Assembly: GCA_937871705.1 (NCBI GenBank)
Contig: CALMOO010000523.1
Coordinates: 1,692 to 7,138 of the forward strand
DNA length: 5,447 bases
Source of the DNA: an uncultured Hymenobacter sp.
GTDB taxonomy: Bacteria; Bacteroidota; Bacteroidia; Cytophagales; Hymenobacteraceae
Direction: 5' to 3'
Shown here piece by piece: positions 1-5,447 of the stretch (positions are counted from its first letter, which is position 1; the number at the start of each line of letters is the position of its first letter). Below the pieces are notes generated by a model. That model was given only the letters and a program-made list of their open reading frames with translations, was not told the DNA's origin and searched no databases. A program made the position numbers and the translations under genes.

Positions 1-362
1 GCAAGGTGCTCGACCGCTGGCGCTCGCCCGAGCAGCCCGGCAACGGCCACATTCCGACCACCAACGGCGCCCGCGTTATCTTCCGCGACACCAACTCGGA
101 CTGGGTGGAGAGCGGCACCTTTGCCCGCCTCCAAAACGTGACGCTGGGCTACCACCTGCCGGCTTCGCTGCTCTCCCGTACGGGCTTCATCAAGGGCGTG
201 CGCCTCTATGCCAGCGGCCAGAACCTCTTGCTCATCAGCAGCTACAGCGGGGCCAACCCGGAAGCTAACCGCAACGGCAGCTCGGTGCTGACCCCCGGCG
301 AAGACTTCCTCAACTACCCGCTGTCCCGCACTATCGTGTTCGGCACCAACCTGAGCTTTTAA
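1..362 (+). CDS. SusC/RagA-family TonB-dependent outer membrane transporter, C-terminal fragment
   Basis: This is the 3' end of a gene that begins before the window. The open frame runs from base 3 to the TAA at 360-362 and encodes 119 residues. The family forms a 22-strand outer membrane barrel that imports glycans or peptides using TonB energy, with a SusD lipoprotein as lid. The visible part matches the typical SusC C-terminus: a segment beginning DRWRSPEQPGNGHIP, then ARLQNVTLGYHLP, then GVRLYASGQNLLLISSYSGANPE, then NYPLSRTIVFGTNLSF. The last residue is Phe, as expected for the barrel-assembly signal of an outer membrane protein. The GTG at base 6 is an internal Val codon and not a start. 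The plug domain and N-terminal carboxypeptidase-like domain lie outside the window. A SusD-family gene follows after 13 bases, which strongly supports the call. The imported substrate cannot be read from this fragment. Confidence 0.95.
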   Translation, partial: KVLDRWRSPEQPGNGHIPTTNGARVIFRDTNSDWVESGTFARLQNVTLGYHLPASLLSRTGFIKGVRLYASGQNLLLISSYSGANPEANRNGSSVLTPGEDFLNYPLSRTIVFGTNLSF

Positions 363-375
363 CCGCGCAATTCCC

Positions 376-1875
376 ATGAAAAAGAACCCTATCTTCTTAC
401 TGGCCCTGGGCGGCATTTTGCTGGCGGGGTGTAAAAAAAGCTTCCTCGACCTGAGCCCGCAGGCGACGAGCAGCGCCGCCAACTTCTTTCAAAACCAAAG
501 CCAGATGGAGCAGGCCGTGAACGGCGCCTACGCCCCCCTGCGCGACCTGACCAACCTTGAATACTGGGTGTACGGCGAGATGCGCTCGGACAACACCAGC
601 TTTCAGTATAACAACGCCGACCGGGGCCAGGAATCGCAGCGCGAGTTTGTGGACGAGTTTTTGGTGAGCGCCAACTCGGAGTCGGTGCTGAGTTTCTGGC
701 AAGGGTCGTACCGGGGCATCAGCCGCTGCAACGACGTGCTGGGCCACATCGACGCCGTGACCATGCCGGATGAAAAGAAAAGCCAGTACATCGGCGAGGC
801 GAAGTTTTTGCGGGCCTTGTACTACTACAACCTGGTGCGGCAATACGGCGGCGTGCCGCTGCGCCTGGAGTCGGTGGCTTCGCCGGCAGATGCTAAGTCG
901 CAGGGCCGGGCTACGCTGGACGCGACCTATGCCCAAATCGTGGCCGACCTGACCGACGCCGCTGCCAAGCTGCCCACCAAGGCGGCGTATGCTGCCGTTG
1001 ATGCCGGCCGGGCCACCAAGGGCGCCGCCGCCGCGCTGCTCGCCTCGGTATACCTCACCCGCAAGGACTACCCCAATGCCCTGACCCAGCTGCGGGCGGT
1101 GCGTAGCGAGGGCTACAGCCTGCTGCCCAGCTACCGTAGCGTGTTCGACCCAGCCAACAAGAACAACGCCGAGTCCATTTTTGAGGTGCAGTACCTGGGC
1201 TCGCAGCCCGCACTTTCCAGCAACTTCACGTACGTATTCGCACCGTATACGTCGGGCAACTTTGTGACCGGCGACGCAGCGACCCGGAACCTGAACGGTG
1301 GCTCGGGCTGGAACATCCCGACGCCGGAGATAATTAACGCCTACGAAACCGGCGACCTGCGTAAGGATGCCTCCCTGCAGCTCGGCTACAAGGATGCGAC
1401 GGGCACGTTTGTGGCGCAGCCCTACATCTCGAAATATAACTTCGGCATTGCGGCCCCCGGCCGCACCGACACCAACTTCCCCGTGCTGCGCTACGCCGAC
1501 GTGCTGCTGATGCAGGCCGAAGTCCTGAACGAGCAGGGCTACGTGGCCGGCGGCGAAGCCTTCGACGCCCTCAACCAGGTGCGCCGCCGCGCCGGCCTAC
1601 CCCCCAAATCTGCCGCCGACTTGAGCAGCCAGGCTCAGTTCCGCGATGCCGTGCTGCAGGAGCGCCGCGTAGAGCTGGCCTTCGAAAACCAACGCTGGTA
1701 CGACCTGGTGCGCACCGGCCGGGCCGTAGACGTGCTGAACGCCCAGGGCGTGCTCGAAAAAACGCGCAAAAGCTTCCTTGCCGCCGCTGCTTACCAGGTG
1801 ACGCCCAATAAAATTCTGCTTCCTATTCCGCCGTACGAGGTGACGCTGGATAACTTAGAGCAGAACCCGCAGTAG
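376..1875 (+). CDS. SusD/RagB-family glycan-binding outer membrane lipoprotein
   Basis: The 499-residue product is a surface lipoprotein that caps the SusC barrel and captures the glycan. Its start MKKNPIFLLALGGILLAGC is a lipoprotein signal with lipobox LAGC, giving Cys19 as the lipidated residue. The next residues are KKSFLDL, where the Lys-rich start is followed by the FLD motif common in SusD proteins. The TPR-rich N-terminal half (SusD-like_3 type) includes FLRALYYYNLVRQYGGVPL at 144-162. The C-terminal SusD/RagB domain includes LRYADVLLMQAEVLNE at 371-386, RRVELAFENQRWYDLVRTGR near 430-449 and LLPIPPYEVTLDNLEQNPQ at the end. Length and motif order are normal and the gene looks intact. 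It starts 13 bases after the SusC stop, so the two are almost certainly co-transcribed. I see no convincing Shine-Dalgarno sequence, which is usual in this phylum. Ligand specificity is inferred only from the rhamnosidases downstream. Confidence 0.96.
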   Translation: MKKNPIFLLALGGILLAGCKKSFLDLSPQATSSAANFFQNQSQMEQAVNGAYAPLRDLTNLEYWVYGEMRSDNTSFQYNNADRGQESQREFVDEFLVSANSESVLSFWQGSYRGISRCNDVLGHIDAVTMPDEKKSQYIGEAKFLRALYYYNLVRQYGGVPLRLESVASPADAKSQGRATLDATYAQIVADLTDAAAKLPTKAAYAAVDAGRATKGAAAALLASVYLTRKDYPNALTQLRAVRSEGYSLLPSYRSVFDPANKNNAESIFEVQYLGSQPALSSNFTYVFAPYTSGNFVTGDAATRNLNGGSGWNIPTPEIINAYETGDLRKDASLQLGYKDATGTFVAQPYISKYNFGIAAPGRTDTNFPVLRYADVLLMQAEVLNEQGYVAGGEAFDALNQVRRRAGLPPKSAADLSSQAQFRDAVLQERRVELAFENQRWYDLVRTGRAVDVLNAQGVLEKTRKSFLAAAAYQVTPNKILLPIPPYEVTLDNLEQNPQ

Positions 1876-2001
1876 CGCCTACCCCCCTCTTAGGCTACTT
1901 GGCCGCCTGACCCGGCTTGTCACTTATGCGCTAACCGCTGCCTGGCAAGCAGTGGCACTTCCTTTCTCAAAACCCCCTGCTAGCTGCTAAAAGCTTGCGG
2001 A
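1876..2001 (+). other. Intergenic gap between SusD-like gene and first rhamnosidase
   Basis: These 126 bases carry no supportable gene. They are pyrimidine-rich in places (a run of six C at 1882-1887, CTTCCTTTCTC near 1958-1968). They hold one small hairpin, listed separately, and a weaker one with arms GCCG (1902-1905) and CGGC (1913-1916). I looked for the Bacteroidota promoter pattern (TTG, then about 20 bases, then TAnnTTTG) and found no convincing match, so a separate promoter for the rhamnosidase is neither shown nor excluded. Confidence 0.6.
1935..1955 (+). terminator. Possible intercistronic hairpin after the SusD-like gene
   Basis: Arms CCGCTGC (1935-1941) and GCAGTGG (1949-1955) can pair over 7 bp, including one G-U pair, with a 7-base loop. 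The hairpin starts 60 bases after the SusD stop and is followed by a pyrimidine stretch (CACTTCCTTTCTC) and not by a clean T run. It could be a weak terminator or an RNA-processing or stabilising structure that sets expression of the enzyme gene below that of the SusC/SusD pair. The stem is short for such GC-rich DNA, so chance is a real alternative. Confidence 0.3.
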
Positions 2002-4794
2002 ATGTTACTTTCCCTCATGAAAAAATTAGTCGTGCTACTGCTGTTGCTGGGCTTGCTGCCCGGGGCGCCCGTTGCGGCGCAGGTGCGGGTGCAAAATCTG
2101 CGCTGCGAAAATCTGACTAATCCCCTCGGCCTCGACGTAACCCGGCCCCGCTTCAGCTGGCAGCTGAGCGCTCCTAAGGACCGGCGCGGCGTGCGCCAGA
2201 CGGCCTACGAGCTGCGGGTGGCCGCGTCGGCCAGCGCGCTGGCCCAGGGCAAGGCCCTGGTGTGGGGCTCGGGCAAGGTGCAGTCCGATTCGTCGATTCA
2301 GGTGACGTACGCCGGGCCGGCCTTGCAGGCCGGCCGGCGCTATTACTGGCAGGTGCGGGCCTGGGACGAGGCCGGCAAGCCTTCGGCCTGGGGGGCCCCA
2401 GCCTACTGGCAAGTGGGCCTGCTAACGCCGGCGGGCTGGAAAGCCGCCTGGATTGGTCCGGGCTACGCCGAAGACAGCGTGCTGCGCCCTAGCCCACTAC
2501 TGCGCAAAGAATTCAAAATCAGCAAGAAAGTGGCCTCGGCTACGGCCTACGTCACTGCCCATGGCCTGTACGAGGCGCAAATAAACGGGCAGCGCGTGGG
2601 CGACGCCTACCTCACCCCGGGCTGGACAAGCTACCACAAGCGCCTAGCGTACCAGACCTACGACGTGACCAACCTGGTGAAAGCAGGAGCCAACGCCGTG
2701 GGGACCACCCTGGCCAGCGGCTGGTACCGCGGCTACATCGGCTTCGACCGCACCCACAACATCTACGGCCGCGACGTGGCGCTGCTGTTCCAGCTCGACC
2801 TCACGTACAGCGACGGCACCACGGAATCGGTGGTGTCGGACGGCAGCTGGCAGGCCAGCAGCGCGGGGCCCATCCGCCGTGCAGAGCTGCAGCGGGGCGA
2901 AACCTACGACGCGCGCCTGGAAAAGGCCGGCTGGGCCCAGCCCGGCTACAGCGCCAGCGGCTGGACGGCGGCCCGGGTGCAACCTTACGCGAAAGACGTG
3001 CTGTTTGCCTCCTTTACCGAGCCCATCCGGGCCCACGAAACCTTTAAGGTACTGAAAGTGAGTAAATCGCCAAAGGGCGAAACCATCCTCGACTTCGGCC
3101 AGAACCTGGTGGGCTGGGTGCGGGTGAAGGCGCGCGGTAAGGCCGGCGACAAGGTCACCTTATCGCACTCGGAAGTGCTGGACAAGCACGGCAACTTCTA
3201 CCTCGACAACCTGCGCTCGGCCACGGCCGAGGACACGTACTACCTGCGCGGCACGGGCCAGGACGAAGCCTTTGAGCCGCACTTTACGTTCCACGGCTTC
3301 CGCTACCTGCGCCTCGACGCCTACCCCGGCACGGTGCGGCCCGAGGACTTTACGGCCGTAGCCCTGTACTCGGACATGCCCGCGACGGGTTCATTTAGCT
3401 GCTCCAACCCTCTTATCAATCAGCTGCAAAGCAATATTCAGTGGGGCCAGAAGGGCAACTTCCTCGACGTGCCCACCGACTGCCCCCAGCGCGACGAGCG
3501 CCTGGGCTGGACCGGTGACGCGGAGGTATTTAGCAGCACGGCGGCCTTCAACCGCAATACCAACAACTTCTTCGCCAAGTGGCTGCGCGACCTGGCCGCC
3601 GACCAGGGCCCCGACGGGGCCGTGCCGTTCGTGGTGCCGGCCCTATCGTTTGCGTCGGGCAAAACGCCCGTCGGGGCCGCCGGCTGGTCCGACGCAGCCA
3701 CCGTCATTCCCTGGGACCTGTATACGCTGTTTGGCGACCGCCGGACGCTGGCCGTGCAGTACCCGAGCATGAAGGCTTGGGTGAAGTACATCCAAGACAA
3801 GAGCCGGAACGACCTGTGGGACACCGGATTTCAGTTTGGCGACTGGCTGGCCTACGACCTCGACGACGACAACGCGGGCCGCTCGGCCGTGACCAGCCAC
3901 GCCCTGATTGCGCAGTGCTTCTGGGCCCACTCGACCCAGATTATGCTCAACGCGGCTACCGTGCTAGGCAAAACCGACGACGTAGCCGCCTACACGGCTC
4001 TGCTCCAGCGCATCAAGGCCGCCTACCTGCGCGAGTACGTGACGCCCGGCGGGGCCCTGATGTCGAACACCCAAACGGCCTACGTGCTTGCCCTGCACTT
4101 CGACATGCTGCCGGAAAACCTGCGCGCCCAAGCCGCCGACCGCCTCGCCCTGAATGTGGCCGACTACGACAACCACCTCACCACGGGCTTCCTCGGCACC
4201 CCGTATTTGTGCGAGGTGCTGAGCCGCTTCGGCCACGCCGACGTGGCGTATAAGCTGCTCTTGCAGAAGACATACCCCTCGTGGCTGTACCCCGTGACGA
4301 TGGGCGCCACCACCGTGTGGGAGCGCTGGAACTCGATGCGGCCCGACAGCACGTTCGCCCCGCCGTCCATGACCTCGTTCAACCACTACGCCTACGGAGC
4401 CATCGGCCACTGGCTGTACACGGCGGTGGCGGGCCTGAACGTGGAGGCTCCCGGCTACCGCACCTTCACCGTGCGGCCCCAGCCGGGCGGCGGCTTTACC
4501 CAGGCCAATGCCCAGCTCGAAACCGTGTACGGCCCGGCCCAGGCCCGCTGGCAAACCACCGGGGCCCAAATTGCCCTCGACGTGACCGTGCCGCCCAACG
4601 CCACGGCCACCGTGTACGTGCCCGCCGCTAGTGCCGACGTGGTGCGCGAAGGCAGCCGCAAGCTCGACGCCGGCAAGGGCCTTCGCCCCGGCCCGGCCGC
4701 GGGCGGCTACGTGCCGGTGAGCGTGGGCTCGGGGCAGTATCACTTCTCAGCGCCCTGGCCCGCCAAGGCTACGGCGGCACTGGGGCCCCGGTAG
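2002..4794 (+). CDS. Secreted alpha-L-rhamnosidase, glycoside hydrolase family 78
   Basis: This 930-residue enzyme should hydrolyse terminal alpha-L-rhamnose from glycans or glycosides with inversion of configuration. Domains by motif: signal peptide (to about 26), Ig-like N-domain (about 28-140, VQNLRCENLTNPLGLD), Bac_rhamnosid_N-type beta domain (about 176-325), concanavalin-like domain (about 340-450, ILDFGQNLVGWVRV), (alpha/alpha)6 catalytic barrel (about 460-805), and a C-terminal beta domain (from about 810 to SGQYHFSA near 917). The catalytic signature DCPQRDERLGWTGD lies at 493-506. By family analogy Glu499 is the general acid, and Glu774 in TTVWERWNS is the general base that activates water. 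The active site therefore looks intact and the length is normal. The signal peptide ends PVAA-Q, so cleavage before Gln27 fits the Bacteroidota pattern of signal peptidase I substrates. There is no lipobox and no type IX secretion tail, suggesting a periplasmic enzyme. An in-frame ATG at 2017 (MKKLVVLLLLL) is an equally good start and gives a more typical signal peptide. Confidence 0.95.
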   Translation: MLLSLMKKLVVLLLLLGLLPGAPVAAQVRVQNLRCENLTNPLGLDVTRPRFSWQLSAPKDRRGVRQTAYELRVAASASALAQGKALVWGSGKVQSDSSIQVTYAGPALQAGRRYYWQVRAWDEAGKPSAWGAPAYWQVGLLTPAGWKAAWIGPGYAEDSVLRPSPLLRKEFKISKKVASATAYVTAHGLYEAQINGQRVGDAYLTPGWTSYHKRLAYQTYDVTNLVKAGANAVGTTLASGWYRGYIGFDRTHNIYGRDVALLFQLDLTYSDGTTESVVSDGSWQASSAGPIRRAELQRGETYDARLEKAGWAQPGYSASGWTAARVQPYAKDVLFASFTEPIRAHETFKVLKVSKSPKGETILDFGQNLVGWVRVKARGKAGDKVTLSHSEVLDKHGNFYLDNLRSATAEDTYYLRGTGQDEAFEPHFTFHGFRYLRLDAYPGTVRPEDFTAVALYSDMPATGSFSCSNPLINQLQSNIQWGQKGNFLDVPTDCPQRDERLGWTGDAEVFSSTAAFNRNTNNFFAKWLRDLAADQGPDGAVPFVVPALSFASGKTPVGAAGWSDAATVIPWDLYTLFGDRRTLAVQYPSMKAWVKYIQDKSRNDLWDTGFQFGDWLAYDLDDDNAGRSAVTSHALIAQCFWAHSTQIMLNAATVLGKTDDVAAYTALLQRIKAAYLREYVTPGGALMSNTQTAYVLALHFDMLPENLRAQAADRLALNVADYDNHLTTGFLGTPYLCEVLSRFGHADVAYKLLLQKTYPSWLYPVTMGATTVWERWNSMRPDSTFAPPSMTSFNHYAYGAIGHWLYTAVAGLNVEAPGYRTFTVRPQPGGGFTQANAQLETVYGPAQARWQTTGAQIALDVTVPPNATATVYVPAASADVVREGSRKLDAGKGLRPGPAAGGYVPVSVGSGQYHFSAPWPAKATAALGPR
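2229..2244. repeat. 16-bp perfect palindrome inside the first rhamnosidase gene
   Basis: GGCCAGCGCGCTGGCC is identical to its reverse complement. It lies in the Ig-like domain coding region, about 230 bases into the gene, and directly abuts a second inverted repeat (2244-2260). It has no known role here. High GC content and Ala/Leu/Gly-rich coding make such palindromes more likely by chance. Confidence 0.5.
2244..2260 (+). repeat. Intragenic inverted repeat, 7-bp stem with 3-base loop
   Basis: Arms CCAGGGC (2244-2250) and GCCCTGG (2254-2260) pair perfectly around an AAG loop. It shares its first base with the end of the 16-bp palindrome. It is not followed by a T run, so it is not a terminator of the usual kind. 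Confidence 0.5.
2315..2335 (+). repeat. Intragenic inverted repeat, 9-bp stem with 3-base loop
   Basis: Arms GGCCGGCCT (2315-2323) and AGGCCGGCC (2327-2335) pair perfectly around TGC. Each arm contains the 8-base palindrome GGCCGGCC. The element covers codons of the AGPALQAG segment. The second rhamnosidase gene has a different inverted repeat at the matching codons (5177-5194). Confidence 0.55.
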
Positions 4795-4825
4795 GCGCTG
4801 TGCTACCTTGGCGGGCTTATTTTGT
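4758..4825 (+). terminator. Candidate intrinsic terminator or attenuator over the rhamnosidase stop codon
   Basis: An 11-bp perfect GC-rich inverted repeat has its left arm GCCCGCCAAGG at 4758-4768, inside the last codons of the first rhamnosidase, and its right arm CCTTGGCGGGC at 4806-4816, after the stop codon (4792-4794). The right arm is followed at once by TTATTTTGT, as in a Rho-independent terminator. The 37-base loop is long for a terminator, but GCAC (4777-4780) and GTGC (4800-4803) inside it could pair and shorten the effective loop. If it works, it would end or reduce transcription before the second rhamnosidase. Read-through while ribosomes occupy the left arm is also possible. Confidence 0.45.
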
Positions 4826-4847
4826 CTTTGGCTTTTCCCCTTGTTTG

Positions 4848-5447
4848 ATGTTGCTTTCGCGTGCCCCGATTGCCGTTTGCTTTGTTGCGCTCCGCCGCGC
4901 CGGACTTCTTAGCGCTGGCTTGCTGCTGGGGCCCCTGGCTGCCCGGGCCCAGGCCCCGGGCACGCCGGTAGATTTGCGGTGTGAATACCTTACTACCCCC
5001 CTTGGCCTGGACGCACCCCACCCCCGCCTGACCTGGCGCCTGCACGACGACCGGCGCGGGGCGGTGCAAGCGGCTTACCAGCTCGCCGTGGGTACCGACT
5101 CGCTGGCCGTGGCGCGTGGCGGGGCCTCGGCCTGGACGTCCGGCAAAATGCCTTCGGCCCGGCAGCTTGTTGCGTACGCAGGGCCAGCCCTGCGGCCGTT
5201 CACCAAGTACTACTGGCGAGTGCAGGCCTGGAATGGCCTTGGCGCAAAGGGGGGGGTAGGGAGCCAGGTGGCCAGCTTCGAAACCGGGCTGATGAACCAG
5301 CAGAACTGGCAGGGCACCTGGATTAGCGACACGCGCGACATAAACCTCAAGCCTGCCCCCTACTTCCGCACCACGTTTGACTTACCTAAAACCGTAAAAA
5401 AGGCGCGGGCCTACATCGCGGTGGCGGGGCTCTACGAACTCTATATC
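4848..5447 (+). CDS. Second secreted GH78-type alpha-L-rhamnosidase, N-terminal fragment
   Basis: An open frame starts at ATG 4848 and continues without a stop to the window edge, giving 200 residues. It begins with a signal peptide (MLLSRAPIAV..., hydrophobic core about 18-30) ending ARA-Q, so cleavage is likely before Gln35. The Ig-like N-domain follows, with VDLRCEYLTTPLGLD at 41-55, DDRRGAVQAAYQLAV at 67-81, YAGPAL at 110-115, YYWRVQAWN at 121-129, FETGLM at 144-149 and WQGTWIS at 154-160. The Bac_rhamnosid_N-type domain then begins (YFRTTFDLP, ARAYIAVAGLYELYI). Each block has a counterpart in the same order in the upstream enzyme, so the two are paralogues. The catalytic barrel lies outside the window, so activity and completeness cannot be judged. 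The start is supported by the signal peptide; an in-frame GTG at 4800 would add 16 residues and give a poorer signal. The gap to the upstream gene is 53 bases and holds part of a terminator-like repeat. Confidence 0.9.
   Translation, partial: MLLSRAPIAVCFVALRRAGLLSAGLLLGPLAARAQAPGTPVDLRCEYLTTPLGLDAPHPRLTWRLHDDRRGAVQAAYQLAVGTDSLAVARGGASAWTSGKMPSARQLVAYAGPALRPFTKYYWRVQAWNGLGAKGGVGSQVASFETGLMNQQNWQGTWISDTRDINLKPAPYFRTTFDLPKTVKKARAYIAVAGLYELYI
5177..5194 (+). repeat. Inverted repeat in the second rhamnosidase gene
   Basis: CGCAGGGCCAGCCCTGCG is an 18-base inverted repeat, with 7-bp arms CGCAGGG and CCCTGCG and a CCAG loop. It covers the codons of the AGPAL segment, the same protein position as the 2315-2335 repeat of the first rhamnosidase gene. 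The role is unknown. Confidence 0.5.
5249..5256 (+). repeat. Run of eight G within the second rhamnosidase gene
   Basis: Eight consecutive G encode the end of AAG, two GGG codons and the first base of GTA (Lys-Gly-Gly-Val). The reading frame is homologous to the upstream paralogue on both sides, so the gene is in frame as read. Such a tract can slip during replication or be miscounted in sequencing. Confidence 0.7.

Noticed and set aside
6..8. GTG as the start of a short 118-residue gene at the left edge
   Set aside because: The protein is the C-terminus of a SusC-like barrel and the frame is open to the window edge, so the gene begins upstream.
433..439. Run of seven A just after the lipobox codon of the SusD-like gene as a phase-variation tract
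   Set aside because: It simply encodes the two Lys residues common after the lipidated Cys in this family, and the frame is intact. There is no independent sign of slippage.
397..936. A 179-codon minus-strand open frame opposite the SusD-like gene
   Set aside because: It is fully covered by the well-supported SusD-family gene, and its translation shows no recognisable motif.
3579..4253. A 224-codon open frame on the plus strand in another frame of the rhamnosidase
   Set aside because: Its translation is Arg/Pro/Gly-rich and low in complexity, and it overlaps the catalytic domain coding sequence completely. It is a frame shadow.
3964..4743. A 259-codon open frame on the minus strand within the first rhamnosidase gene
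   Set aside because: It lies wholly inside the intact GH78 gene, its translation is rich in Gly, Ala, His, Val and Arg as expected for an antisense frame of GC-rich DNA, and no domain motif is visible.
4817..4830. TTATTTTGTCTTTG as a Bacteroidota -7 promoter element for the second rhamnosidase
   Set aside because: It is one T short of TAnnTTTG and the only nearby TTG (4808-4810) is far too close to act as the -33 element. The T-rich stretch is better explained as the tail of the terminator-like repeat.
4803..5069. An 88-codon minus-strand open frame between and over the rhamnosidase genes
   Set aside because: It overlaps the signal peptide and Ig-like domain of the second rhamnosidase, whose homology to the first gene is clear. 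The antisense translation has no motif.

Overview
The window looks like part of a polysaccharide utilization locus (PUL) from a GC-rich member of the Bacteroidota. The phylum follows from the adjacent SusC-like/SusD-like pair, the lipoprotein signal of the SusD protein, signal peptides ending in Ala-Gln, and the lack of clear Shine-Dalgarno sequences. The high GC content (roughly two thirds by eye) points to a Hymenobacter-like Cytophagales bacterium. That genus guess is inference from composition and was not tested by a search.

All genes are on the + strand. The first 362 bases hold the C-terminal 119 residues of a SusC-like TonB-dependent transporter. After 13 bases comes a complete 499-residue SusD/RagB-family lipoprotein (376-1875). 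A 126-base gap with a small hairpin but no gene separates it from a complete secreted alpha-L-rhamnosidase of glycoside hydrolase family 78 (GH78; 2002-4794, possibly starting at 2017). After a 53-base gap a second GH78-type gene starts at 4848 and runs off the right edge; 200 residues of it are visible. An 11-bp inverted repeat followed by a T-rich stretch straddles the stop codon of the first rhamnosidase and may act as a terminator or attenuator between the two enzyme genes.

Taken together, SusC/SusD would bind and import a rhamnose-containing glycan or its fragments across the outer membrane. The two GH78 enzymes, exported across the inner membrane, would remove terminal alpha-L-rhamnose. 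Which glycan is targeted (rhamnogalacturonan, a rhamnosylated exopolysaccharide, plant rhamnosides) cannot be told from this window, because the locus is cut at both ends and no regulator, lyase or rhamnose catabolic gene is visible.

Nothing here amounts to a clearly new biological system. The points most worth a second look are the tandem paralogous rhamnosidases, the inverted repeat over the stop codon between them, and a group of strong inverted repeats inside the 5' parts of both genes, one of which falls at the same codons in each paralogue.
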